Below, piece after piece: positions 11,680-22,150 of a stretch of DNA of 64,000 nucleotides (position 1 is its first letter; each line of letters starts with the position of its first letter). The notes beneath the pieces were generated by a model. It saw only the letters and a program-made list of their open reading frames with translations, was not told the DNA's origin and did no database searches. The stretch is from assembly GCA_963971225.1 (NCBI GenBank), contig OZ020268.1:43159348-43223347 (forward strand). The letters run 5' to 3'. A program made the position numbers and the translations under genes. Source of the DNA: Melieria omissa (Eukaryota; Arthropoda; Insecta; Diptera; Ulidiidae).

Positions 11680-11870
11680 GGATATGGAAGATGAAGCTCC
11701 GGCGAAAATGGTGTGCAATGTAGTAGTTGGAGGTCGACGCCGAAGAGGGAGCCCGTGTCTCTGGTGGGAGAACTAAGTTGAGGAGTCCCTATCATCTCTT
11801 GGTGTGACCAACTGGAGAAGGCGCGCACAAAGCAGAGGCGCCTGAAGAGAACTTTTGCCTTTTTCTTGAC
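11680..11870 (+). mobile_element. RTE-like LINE C-terminal tail, broken
   Basis: The plus strand encodes EDEAPAKMVCNVVVGGRRRR, GSPCLWWEN, a stop, then VEESLSSLGVTNWRRRAQSR and a second stop. It aligns motif by motif with the RTE tail at 4824-5322 (GGRRERGRP, LGISNWRQQAQ). It sits directly beside the LINE RNase H fragment on the other strand. The junction at 11667-11687 is a short TGGATA repeat. Confidence 0.75.
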
Positions 11871-11879
11871 AACCCTCAC

Positions 11880-14800
11880 AGTTCTAGAAAACAATTGGAC
11901 ATCACTCGTTCTTTCGTTTAGACCCATTGCTTGCCCCCATTCAGCATCGGATGGTTGGTGAGTAAGCAATAATTGGTACTCCCAAGAGTCAATCGCATTT
12001 AAGGAACTGAATACTGCAGAGTTTGAACTAGAACGGACCTCCTACCAACCGCACACAAAGCAGATGAAAAAGGACTTCGACTTATACATGGACTATTGTA
12101 TTGACTATTTTTCATCGCTTCTTCGTGATCGGAAAAAATTAATTTCAACACGAAACAAACACGCACCGCATAAAATGAAAGCCAAGTATTAACATAAAGG
12201 GGTAATTAAAGCCCGTCTTGATGCAGCTGACAATTCCCCTCGAGGTGGCAATGCGAGAGAACAAAGGACATTTTGCAAAAATAACAAACGCAAATGCTGA
12301 CACCAAGAACAAATGTGGGAAATTGAAGAGAAATAAACACGAAGCAAATTGCACAACATAAACCAGCACGCGGACGGACAACCGAGGAGGGAGGTCTGAA
12401 ACGCTTGAGGACCACTGGGAAGTCGCGCGGTTTTTAGCGCGTTTGCACATGTGACTACGCAGTGCGAGCAGGGCAGAAGCCAGGGGAGAGCTGGCAGGTG
12501 CTGTGGAAGGAGCGATCGAAACACTGTCAGCTACCGCCAACTGGTTGACTGCTGAGACGTCGCTGAGTAGTCGTTGACAGCTTTAAGCGTCGCCTCTCGT
12601 CTCTATTCGAAAATTGAAAAATTTCCAAACGATAAAATTTTATAATAGCAAAAGGATGCAGGCATACATACACACACACACACACACGCGAACGCAAGGA
12701 GTAAAATAACTTCGCGGCATACAGACAGACAGACAACAACCAATACTTTTGTGAAATGCCAAAAACCGAAACTGAAGTGCAAATGCGTTGTTGGCACTTT
12801 GGGCGGAGGCTGAAGAAGGGCAAACGACGCAGCCACTGTCGTTGGCACACACACGCGCACATGTGGTGGCATACACGAAAATGCAATTAAAATATTTTGT
12901 TAAATATAAAAAGGATAATAAACGTTGCAAGCTGCAGCGAGCAATGCGGGAGCAGATGGGGAGAGTGGAAAGTCAAAATAAGTAGTAGCGCCACGATGGG
13001 GAGTTGCGCTGTGCGGAAGCGGCGTTATCCTTTGAGCTGTTGGCATTTTTCCTTTTTCAAAAATGTGTAATGAGTTAAAAAAGAGAAAGACAAGCGAATT
13101 GAAAATGTCGAAATAAGGTAAACAAAAATGACAACAACAGCAGTAAGAAAAATAATGAAAACTCATTTCGAGGCCAAATTGTTATTTGCTGCCATTGTCG
13201 ATGTGGTTGTTGTTGCCGCCAATGCTGCTGATGAGTAATTCTTCGTGCGTCTGTGTGTGTGTGTGTATATGTATGTAGCTATAAAAGGAATGTTTCGCAT
13301 TTTAGTAAAGTTTATGGCAAAGTTAACTTGTCATTACAGTCAAAGCAAACAAATGTCACAGACAGTGTTGCCAAATATTTTTCAAACTAAAAACATAGCA
13401 ACAAAAATTATTAAATATTTTTCACTGCGGCATTAGATACTTTTCATCCATAGGAAAATTCAATATACATGTAAAACTAACAGTCCATGAATTTTGTTTT
13501 TGTTTCTTTAAACAGTGAAATTGATAGGATATGTTCATACAATTATAAAGTGTAATCGAAAATTCTCTCCCAAGGGAAAGCAAGAGCAAACAACGACCCC
13601 ACAAATAGCGAAACAAATGTCTTTAAACATTTTACTGTTATTTATTTTGCATTAAATTGAATTCTAAAGCCAGAATAAAGCAAATCCCACCAGTAAAGGC
13701 AGCGCGCACAAAGCCGCTCAATGACCTGCAGTGGCCACAATTCAGTCGCCTGCAGTTTCTTTCGTCAAAGGTCCCTGTGACTCTTATCCTCGTTGCTGCT
13801 AATGTTGTTGTTGCAGGCGCCTGAGACCCCCTTCCACGCGTTTTACTGCCAACTACTTGCGGCTTGTGGTGACTTTTGCTTTCCGCTCCATATGTCACGT
13901 GCCTCAGTGTTCACGTGGAGTGCGCGCAGAGTGTGTGTGTGTGTGTGATGCCACAAGTATCCCACCACCGCCACCACATACACTCACCGTCTACCAAAGA
14001 GCCAAACCGCAATTTTAAAACTGTAAAAAAATGCATTGAAAATTGTATGCCACATAAATTTTCCTGCGCCGGATTTGCTCGCTGATTTCTTTCGCTGCTT
14101 ATAACGTTGCGACGCAGCTTCTTTGTCGCTTTTCAATTTCGCTAAAGGACTCGCCAGTGTGTGTTTGTGTAAATTGTTGCATTTTATGGCATTTTGATTC
14201 GCCATTTCGCGCGCGGGTGTGTGTGGGGTGATGGGCTGACGGAAAGCAAATGATCAAAAATTGAATGGAATTGCTACTTGCGGCTTTTCGAGTGGAACGT
14301 GTGTCCTTTTGTGTCCATTTTATATTTTCGAAAGAGCAATCGACTTTCTTTTGCGGGGGATGCTATTTGCAATGTGCGTTGGTCGTTGGCATTATTGCTG
14401 AGGGTTGAGGCTGCAGGTTGTTACGCCTTAATTTTGTGTAATCTGACGTACGCCTTGAGGGCTCAACTCGAATAAGTAAATTTATTAGTGGCCATTGAAT
14501 TCTATTGGAGTTTTAACAAATGTACAATGTTGTTTCCATTTTAATTTGATTTGAATTATTAAGAATTTTTCTCTTCGTCTTTGTTTTCTTTTCGTCTGTG
14601 CAAACATGTTTTTGTGTATGATTTTTAGATTTTGATCGCATATTGGAATCACAAGCTTTGTGAATTCTGATAAACAAAATGCTTAGCGAGAGATTGAATA
14701 TAAAATACAAAACTAAAGGGATAAAATTGTTTTCAAACACCAACTTGTTTTCTATATAAAATTATCACTAAAGTAGGAGCCTACTTTACGCTCCCTGATT

Positions 14801-15060
14801 GCCCGCAGAGGCATTCAAGAGAGACTCGCCCACATTTAGTTTTCTTGGAAAATTTTTCGCCGAACACACTTACTTCTCAAATCCATTGCAAACACATATG
14901 AAATAAATGATTTAATCAAATAATCTTTCCAATGTTGCCATAGAACTTTAGAGCTTAGAAGATTAAAATCCATAAATGCCCCTATTAATTAAATTTAAGG
15001 CTTTGAAGGGCAAACTTGAGGAATTTAAGTTGTACTCGCTCTTCATAATGGTTACGTAAT
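11880..15060. other. Unique non-coding DNA with CA/TG microsatellites
   Basis: No gene is recognised. GC-rich pockets occur at about 12220-12600, 12780-13050 and 13680-13930. CA or TG repeats lie at about 12669-12687, 13252-13266 and 13933-13949. A perfect TATAAAAG stands at 13280-13287 without other promoter support. Long overlapping open frames on the minus strand at 12145-12930 have no recognisable domain. Confidence 0.5.
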
Positions 15061-15061
15061 T

Positions 15062-16440
15062 TTCATTTCATTTATTAATAATTGGTCAAAGAACAATTGT
15101 TTGCTTACTGACTAATAAAGAACAGCATAATGGATAAGAAACAAAATAACATTACGTAACAATCGATAACTTAATTAAAAACAGAGTTCAACAAGTTCAA
15201 AAATATTGCTTTAGAAGTAGTGAAGTCCACCGAAAAGTTCTTTGAGATCTTATTATATTCTATTGGAGCTCGCAAAAGAAGAGCATATAAATCATAATTA
15301 GTTTTGACGAAACCAACATTAAACAAATCAAAGTACCGGACAGATCTAGAAGGAATGTTGAAGTGAACCCTCTCTAAGAGAGAAGGGCAGTCACACAACC
15401 CGCAAATAACATCAAAAACAAATGACAAAGATAGAATGGATCTTTTATCCTGCAAGGTTTTTAAATTTATAAGCTTACAACGCCAGAAGTAATATGGAAC
15501 AGGATCCTGTGAGTGTAGTGATTTCAGAGCGAAACGTAGGAAAACCTTCTGAATACGTCCCAAGCGATTAATGCGGCAATAGTGATATGGCCTCCAAATA
15601 AACGAGGCATACTCTAACTTCAAGCGGACAAGACAGGTGTAAAGCAGTTTGAGAGTGTAGGGATTGGAGAACTCGGAACTATTGCGCCTCACAAAAGCTA
15701 ACATGGCGTAGAACTTGGCAATGATGGAATTTATATGACTTGAGAAGGAAAACTTTGCATCAAAAACCACCCCTAGGTCCTTAATCTCGATTAGAGATTT
15801 CAATTAAGTATTTGAAATTCTATAGTAAGTCTGAAAGATAGAGTTGCTTTTAGAGAATGACAGTTGAAAGCATTTATTGATGTTTAGCGGAAGACGATTG
15901 CGAGAGCACCACATGTTGACAGCGTCAAGTTCTGCTTGGAGCGCCTGAGAATCAGCGGTGTCCCTAACAGTTGAGTAAATTTTCAAGTCGTCAGCATAAA
16001 GCAGAAAACTAGAAGCCGAGAAACAACTGCTGATGTGGTTTAAGAATAAAGAAAAAAACAAAGGCCCCAAAATACTACCTTGAGGTACCCCGGAAGTTGC
16101 GACAAACAACCGAGATGGAATATTGTCGACAACTACCACACACCCACGATTACTCAAGTAGGACTTTATGCAAGCCAGAAAGACCGAGTGAAAACCCATG
16201 TTGGCCAGCTTTTTGAATATGATCTGGTGCGAGACCCTGTCAAAGGCTTTAGAGAAAGAGAGATAGAGATTGTGTCTGCCTGAATACCCTTTTGAAATGC
16301 AGAGATGCAGTCCTCTGTAAAGACTGTCAGATTATTTATCGTTGATCGCCCAGGGATAAATCCATGCTGATTAGGGCAATAGGGTCTCCAGATTATCGAT
16401 GCATATTCCAATTTCGATCTGGCAATGCTTTGTTGTAGAG
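15062..16440 (-). mobile_element. Jockey-like LINE: reverse transcriptase and 3' end, pseudogene
   Basis: On the minus strand a frame starting near 16375 gives NQHGFIPGRSTINNL, an RT finger motif. A frameshift near 16255 then leads to KAFDRVSHQIIFKKLANMGF, SGVPQGSILGPLFFSLFLN and the catalytic FLLYADDLKIY. One in-frame TAA at 15804-15806 precedes IKDLGVVFDAKFSF. The thumb and tail follow (KLLYTCLVRLKLEYASFIWR, CDCPSLLERVHFNIPSRSVR), ending at 15171. The 3' untranslated part (about 15062-15170) resembles that of the related fragment at 44226-44641. The active-site YADD is intact, but the copy is dead through one stop and one frameshift and lacks the endonuclease. Confidence 0.88.
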
Positions 16441-18149
16441 TAGTTTTCTAATATACGAATCCTTAAAACCCCCACTAAGACGTTAAACCAAATCCAAAAA
16501 GAAAAAAACCTAAGAAATGACCAACAATAGTAAAACCAAAATCAAAGACAACACATCCAACACCTCACCAAGAGTTCTAAATACACATTTAGAGATGGAG
16601 AAGGATCTGGGACAGATACTACGAGACTTAGAGAAGGAAATGGAATTACAGTTATTTACATATACTAACTGAAAGTTTATAACGACAACACCAGTCATAC
16701 AATTTATTATTATCTCACATAGAAGTAAGTGAGACTCGGTCACGGATCTTTGAAAAAAATCTTTAAATCATCAGCGTGCAAAAGAAAAAAGCATCCACTA
16801 AAGCAATTACTTACTAAGAATGTTCATGAACATAAAGAATTAGCCACATCAATGGGCCCAATGAGCCCAACTTGCGTGGAACTCAATTTTGAAGTTTTTA
16901 ACAATTTAAAGTTTTCTCACTTTGAAGCTTTTGTATTTCTTGTTAACTCTAAACTCATTTTCATACCTTCAAACACATTTCATAACCTCTTTGGCTAATA
17001 TACTTTTTCAAAAAACTCACAAAATGGCGGAGAGTTTTCAAGCACATCATTTCATTTTCTTAAGACTCTCCATACAACACTAAATCAAATTCAATGTGCA
17101 ATCTGCATCAAACAGTTATTCATCCATCTGCTTTCATACCAGTAGACATTCAACAAAACATTTTTATTGCTTCACCGCAGAGAAAATATTCATAATACCG
17201 ACACATACTCGTAGAAGAACAATAAATTTAAAACCCAAAACCCACGCATCGTCGTCTATTTTCACATCTCATCATTTTATTACGCTCTGATTTTTTCTAA
17301 TCACTTACAAATAAATTACATAGACCCCTACAAAAATTTCACACACTCACACACTTGCATTTTTCTCCTTCGACTTTGGCTATCGCCTTCCGCCATTTTC
17401 TCTACAACTAAACTTCATGCATGAGCGAGAAAAAGCACCAAAAATCTCGAACAAAAAGCAAATTCAAGTTTGGATTTTTAAACCGTAAGACGGTGTTAAC
17501 GTTTTCGTTTTGTTGTTGTTGAACTTCAAGTTTTCTTAACCTGGGCAATTGAGTGTAACGTGACAAGCGAGTAGTCAGCGTCATTCACACATGCTTACAT
17601 ATGCCGAAAGAGTACATACCCGAACGCAAATTCGACACAAACACAGCCTTCAAAACAAATTCGACTCAACCGAGCGGAACATGACGGAAAAAAAACTCGA
17701 CTGTCGAAAAACAGGAAACCGATGAACCCAGATTAGACAGCCAGCGACCAACTAAAAACCATGAATTCATATTATAGCAAATATGGCACTGCACTGCGAG
17801 ATATGAACATATGTGAAGTACATAACAAACAAATGAAAAGTCATGCAGTCATAATTGCGACGATCCGTAAGGAACTTGGTTCGACTAGTCTTAGAGTTGT
17901 AAAGAGGTCTACAAACTTATGACGAGTTCAAAACTTATAAGCGCAGAAGTTCGCTTGGCAGTCTTACTTATTCAAATAGCCACAAAAAACTTGTTATCGC
18001 ATTTCGGTCAGCAGAACTTCGTCCCTTCCCCCTCCCTTCAGCCCCTTTAATTCATCGAAGGCTTTTTTTATCTGATCAGACCAAGACAACGGCTACTTGA
18101 TTCGTTCATCGTTGTGATAACATTCGCATTCTGTCATCGAAAGCGTAAT
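16441..18149. other. Mostly unique AT-rich DNA
   Basis: No gene is recognised. It contains one member of a short dispersed repeat at about 16985-17100, described separately. Confidence 0.5.
16985..17100 (+). repeat. Dispersed repeat, copy 1 of 2 in this window
   Basis: The run from TTTGGCTAATATACTTTTTC to CCATACAACACTAAAT and AATGTGCA aligns with 31765-31880 in the same order and orientation. The middle is more diverged. Terminal repeats were not found, so the class is unknown. Confidence 0.5.
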
Positions 18150-18157
18150 CATTGAAC

Positions 18158-19281
18158 CAGTGTGGCCAGATGCCTGAAATTACTTTCTCCTGAATCTTGA
18201 AATATACTGAATTTTCCTCTCAAAAGTTGAACAAATCTCCTAATTTTTTTTTATATTTCGCGTGATTTTAAAGGAATACAACTTCTCTTAAAAAATATAC
18301 TTATAAATATGTTTTTTTTAATGCAGCCATTTTTTGTTCATCTTCTGCTTAGCAACAAAAACTTAGCAAATACAAAACATATAACAAATGAACTAAACAA
18401 AAAGAGCAATTTTTGGCGGGATTTCATTGTAAAAGAAGTAAGTGAGAACGAGATAGAACGAGCTTACATTTTGTAAGCTTACAAATTTTTAACACAATAG
18501 GATGCTTTGACTGTTAAAATACAGGGTAGGCCATTTAAAGTGAAAGCATTTTTTGTTTTTGAAAAAAAGAGGAAAAAAAATGTTTTTTTTTGTTTTCATC
18601 TCGATATTAATTTATTTTGGTCCAAGGAGAAATTTTCTAGTTAGCTTTTAAAAATGATATCGCGTAAATGGCCACCATTAGCTTTGGCCGCAAAATGTAC
18701 CTTTTTTTCGGCATTTTCCATCACTTTTGCCAGTGTATCGGCCGATATGGCTCTTATTTCGCGGCGTATGTTGGCTCTGAGTTGAGCTAGTGTCCTTGGC
18801 TTGTTGGAAGTAGCCCCATTAAAAAAAGTCTGGCGGCGTCAAATCGGGTGATCTCGGTGGCCACTCATAATCGCCTTTTTTCGATATGATTCGGCCGGGG
18901 AACAATGGCCGCAATAAATCGATGGTTTTTGGAGTTCTTTTGGAGTGTACTGTTCCATGGTATAAATTGTCTTGGAATGACGCTTCCAACGCGCTATGTC
19001 ATTAGTCGATCTGACAGCTCTGTCAAAAGTTATAGGGTTACCAGTTGCTTCCACTTTCAATGGCCTACCCTGTAGTTGACAAAATATGTTTTGTAGCCAG
19101 TGTTCCCAATACTTCGCTATCCAAAAATCTCCTTTAAATTGACTAAGGATCAGAAAAATCCACTAACATAAAATATAAATCTCCTAAACTTTCTCCTAAA
19201 AAATTTTTCCTCCTAAAAATTCTCCCAAAAGTCCAAGAATCTCTTAAATCTAGAAGGAAATCTCCTGATCTGGCAACACTG
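18158..19281. mobile_element. hAT-like non-autonomous transposon with 8-bp target duplication
   Basis: The ends are CAGTGTGGCCAGAT at 18158 and the inverse ATCTGGCAACACTG finishing at 19281. They are bordered by a perfect 8-bp direct repeat CATTGAAC (18150-18157 and 19282-19289). CAGTG-type ends with 8-bp duplications are the hAT signature. The inside is AT-rich with repeated TCTCCT-type motifs near both ends and no transposase. A TA-flanked element (18522-19072) is nested in it; without it this element is about 0.57 kb. Confidence 0.8.
18522..19072 (-). mobile_element. Nested Tc1/mariner-superfamily deletion derivative
   Basis: TA is duplicated on both sides (18520-18521, 19073-19074). The ends are CAGGGTAGGCCATTTAAAGT and its inverse ATGGCCTACCCTG, about 27 bp with two mismatches. 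On the minus strand an ATG at about 18958 starts MEQYTPKELQKP, resembling a transposase N-terminus. Further on, WPPRSPDLTPPDFF, LAQLRANIRREIRAISADTL, then AKANGGHLRDIIF matches the C-terminal region of DDE transposases of the IS630-Tc1-mariner group. The middle, including most catalytic residues, is gone and the two parts are out of frame. It is an internally deleted, non-autonomous copy of 551 bp. Confidence 0.75.
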
Positions 19282-19289
19282 CATTGAAC

Positions 19290-21535
19290 CCACAATTTGA
19301 AACGATCTCTAACAATGTTAGGAACCGCTTTGCTATTCCGTTTTATCTCTCCTTTGAAGGATGTCCAACATCTCAAAACAGCGATAAATCTTAAGACGAG
19401 CAAATTGTGGATCAGTCTAAAACTTTTCACGATTTGCAAGATTTACTTAAACATTCACTAAAACATTGTTTGTCCAAGGAACATAATTCAAAGTCAATAG
19501 GAAGCTTCCTTGTATCCTTTCTTAGAAAAAATCTTCTGAAATCATTGCCTAAAGTTCAAATTATCAACATACAGTGTACACTGTTCCCCACACACACACT
19601 GTAAAATTCAAATGCTCGCACCATAAATTCTCTGTCTGCCAGGTGTTAATAGAAGCTTCAACGACGCGTTACTTTGCGGCGATGCGCTTGCAACGTAAAT
19701 TCACCAACTTCTGCGCTCCGCTTCTGCACTTCACTTTGCGTAGAAAGAATTCTGCTCTGCTAGTTTTCAATCCACTGCTTATTTAACATTTAAATTAACT
19801 TTTCTACGCCTGAATAAAAATCAGCCATTGCACCTATGGTCCCCCACAGTTCGCATTGTTGTTAAGGGTCCGCAAGAGAAATCACAGAATTGGAACATGG
19901 CAACCATTGTGTGAGTCTTTTAATTTCTTATGTGTGTGGACTTTGTGGTTACGCTTCGTGGCCATAAAGCTTCCAGAAGGCAGAGTGGAACACGATCAAT
20001 TGAACCATAAAATTCCCATTCAAGTTGAAGAGTCTTTCAGAAGTTTTTCTCAGTCTTACACTAATATCTAGAAAATCGAGGTCCAACAAATCGATCGACA
20101 ATATAACAATCGTTCAGTATCATTTATAATATTGTTTGTATTAATTTTATTTTTCTTAGGACAATCGGTGCTAGTGGATCGTCAGCTGAACTTCCACCAC
20201 TGCACACAAACTTGTGTGCAATTTACTTACAGCAACTACAATAAATTAGCTATACACCACAGTTGTTGTTCTTGTTGCTGTTGTCATTTGCAATTGTTAT
20301 TGCATTTACTTCGAACAGTTTTTGTTGTTACTATTCCCCCATCCATCTAACAATGCTGTCCCACACTTAACACTTTGGCCACGAACGGCACAACGAGGAG
20401 TGATTTTTATGTGATTTTCCTTGCCCTTTCGTCCAATACATAGTCTATAGTTTAGCGGCTACCTCCCCCTCCCTTCCACGGCACCCCCGCAATAGTCTGA
20501 CTGTTTAACCAAATCGTCTTTGAAGCAGGAGGATTGGTCGCGACTTGTGCGGCAGACGTCTTCGTCTTAGTACAAATTTCTGCTTGTCTCCACTAGACGC
20601 GCGCATTTCTCTCGTAGAATGGACGAATGAATGAAAAGTTCACTTTGTATCGTTCCGTACATGTGTGGATGTATCTGGCTCTGTGCAGCAGGAGATATGC
20701 TCTACTGAACATGAGGTTCGATTAAATGTTAATGTTGGTTAACTTTGGGTTTTTCGTCGACTGCCGCTGATACTTGAGTTGCCACGGCGCTGTTTAAGTT
20801 GTTGTTTTTTCTTACTATTTAACATGCATAGAGCTTCTTCTTCTCCTTCTGATGCGTCCTCTGTCCCACCTGTCTGTTGTTCACACATGCTGGCTGCTGT
20901 TGTTTTGTTATTGCTTTAATATTATTGTTCAGTTTACGTTTGCTTCAGTTCGCAGTTTGCTTCGTCTGCCAGCTCGCAATTTTTGTCAGTGTCATTGGCA
21001 CAAAACAGTATTAAGAGGGGTCGGTTTAACCCTTTCACGCTTAAAGGAAATATTTCTTCTCCTCTTCAATGCAAAATTTTATCATTTATGATTTTAATTC
21101 AAGGTTAACCTATGAACTCTTGGTTCTGTGAGAATTTTTTTCTTAAACATACTGCATCGAAAAATTCGTCAACGGTCGTATGACAGACTGTAGCCTAGTA
21201 CCAGCTATTGAAGCAAACTTTAGAAACCCCTAAAACTTAAAAAACCATAATTTCCTTAAATCAATGAACATATAAAACCTACTGCAGTTCAGAAATTAAA
21301 TACACAATTCGGGCAGTAGGTATATATGTGTCTTCCTTTTTTGAGGGCCCAAACTCGAATTATTCAGTCACCATGGCTGCTTAAAAAGCCGGTTATTGTC
21401 AATACTACAATTGAGCCATCAGTTAGTCGCAATAAAACCAAACCCCTAAGGTGACTAAGAGATCATACCCTCGCTACAACAGTTAAGGTTCTGAGGGGAT
21501 GTTCAACCGTTGGTAGACTTGAAAAGCAACTTAAG
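19290..21535. other. Unique non-coding DNA
   Basis: No gene is recognised. A good 3' splice-site look-alike (TTTTATTTTTCTTAG ending at 20159) is followed by an open frame to 20350, but no donor or known motif supports an exon. Short TTG and CTT runs occur at about 20262-20300 and 20833-20848. Confidence 0.45.
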
Positions 21536-21751
21536 TAACCTTTAATGACTTTACACTAGACTGGAACCCGCAAGGCAGTAAAAGTCGCGGTCGACCAAAA
21601 AAGACCTGGAGAAGGTCGACCCTACGCAAACTAACCGCTGTCAATACCACATGGGACGGCGCAAAAACAACAGCGTAGAATCGTGTACGATGGAAGAGTC
21701 TTGTTGAGACCCTATGCCCTATGTTCCAGTAAGGAGTGAACAAGGAATAAA
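21536..21751 (+). mobile_element. LINE C-terminal tail (RTE/R-type), degenerate
   Basis: The plus strand reads FTLDWNPQGSKSRGRPKKTW, then RRSTLRKLTAVNTTWDGAKT, a stop, NRVRWKSLVETLCP and another stop. The WNPQG..RGRPK.TWRR pattern is the familiar C-terminal tail of endonuclease-RT LINEs. Two or more stops make it dead. It runs into a truncated TTAA element at 21762. Confidence 0.7.
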
Positions 21752-21761
21752 AAAATGACTG

Positions 21762-22146
21762 AGCCATATAAACTACAAAAAAGTTCGTTTTTTCTTACTT
21801 TTCTTTATTAAAAAAACAGTAAAAAAATTTGTTTAATAGATTTCAGAGGTTCATGCACTTCTCTGTTCAATATCCTACAAAACGAGTATATATTCGTGTA
21901 GATCGGTTCAGTAGTTTTTTTTATCATGTGGACGGACTACAAAAACGTGTTTATGAGGAAACGCGTTCCAAAGTTATTCGGAACACCTGGTGTGGCTGAG
22001 CGCGCGTCGATGAAAAGAACTGTGTCTCTGAAAGTTTTCAGAGTTCGACTTTGAAACTTTGCGATAATGTTCTCGGATAATATATCTTTCGATTAAAGCA
22101 AAAAAATAAAATCAATTTTTTTAAACTATTTCATGGAGTGCCCCCC
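21762..22146. mobile_element. Truncated copy of the 716-bp TTAA element
   Basis: This stretch matches 7856-8244 almost base for base and in the same orientation, starting at AGCCATATA. It ends in the same terminal sequence TTTCATGGAGTGCCCCCC followed by TTAA. The first half (7529-7855) is missing, so the left terminal repeat is lost. It lies directly after a LINE tail. Confidence 0.85.
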
Positions 22147-22150
22147 TTAA

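Noticed and set aside
21025..21060. TTAACCCTTTCACGC as a piggyBac-like end
   Set aside because: No partner end followed by TTAA was found within the next kilobase.
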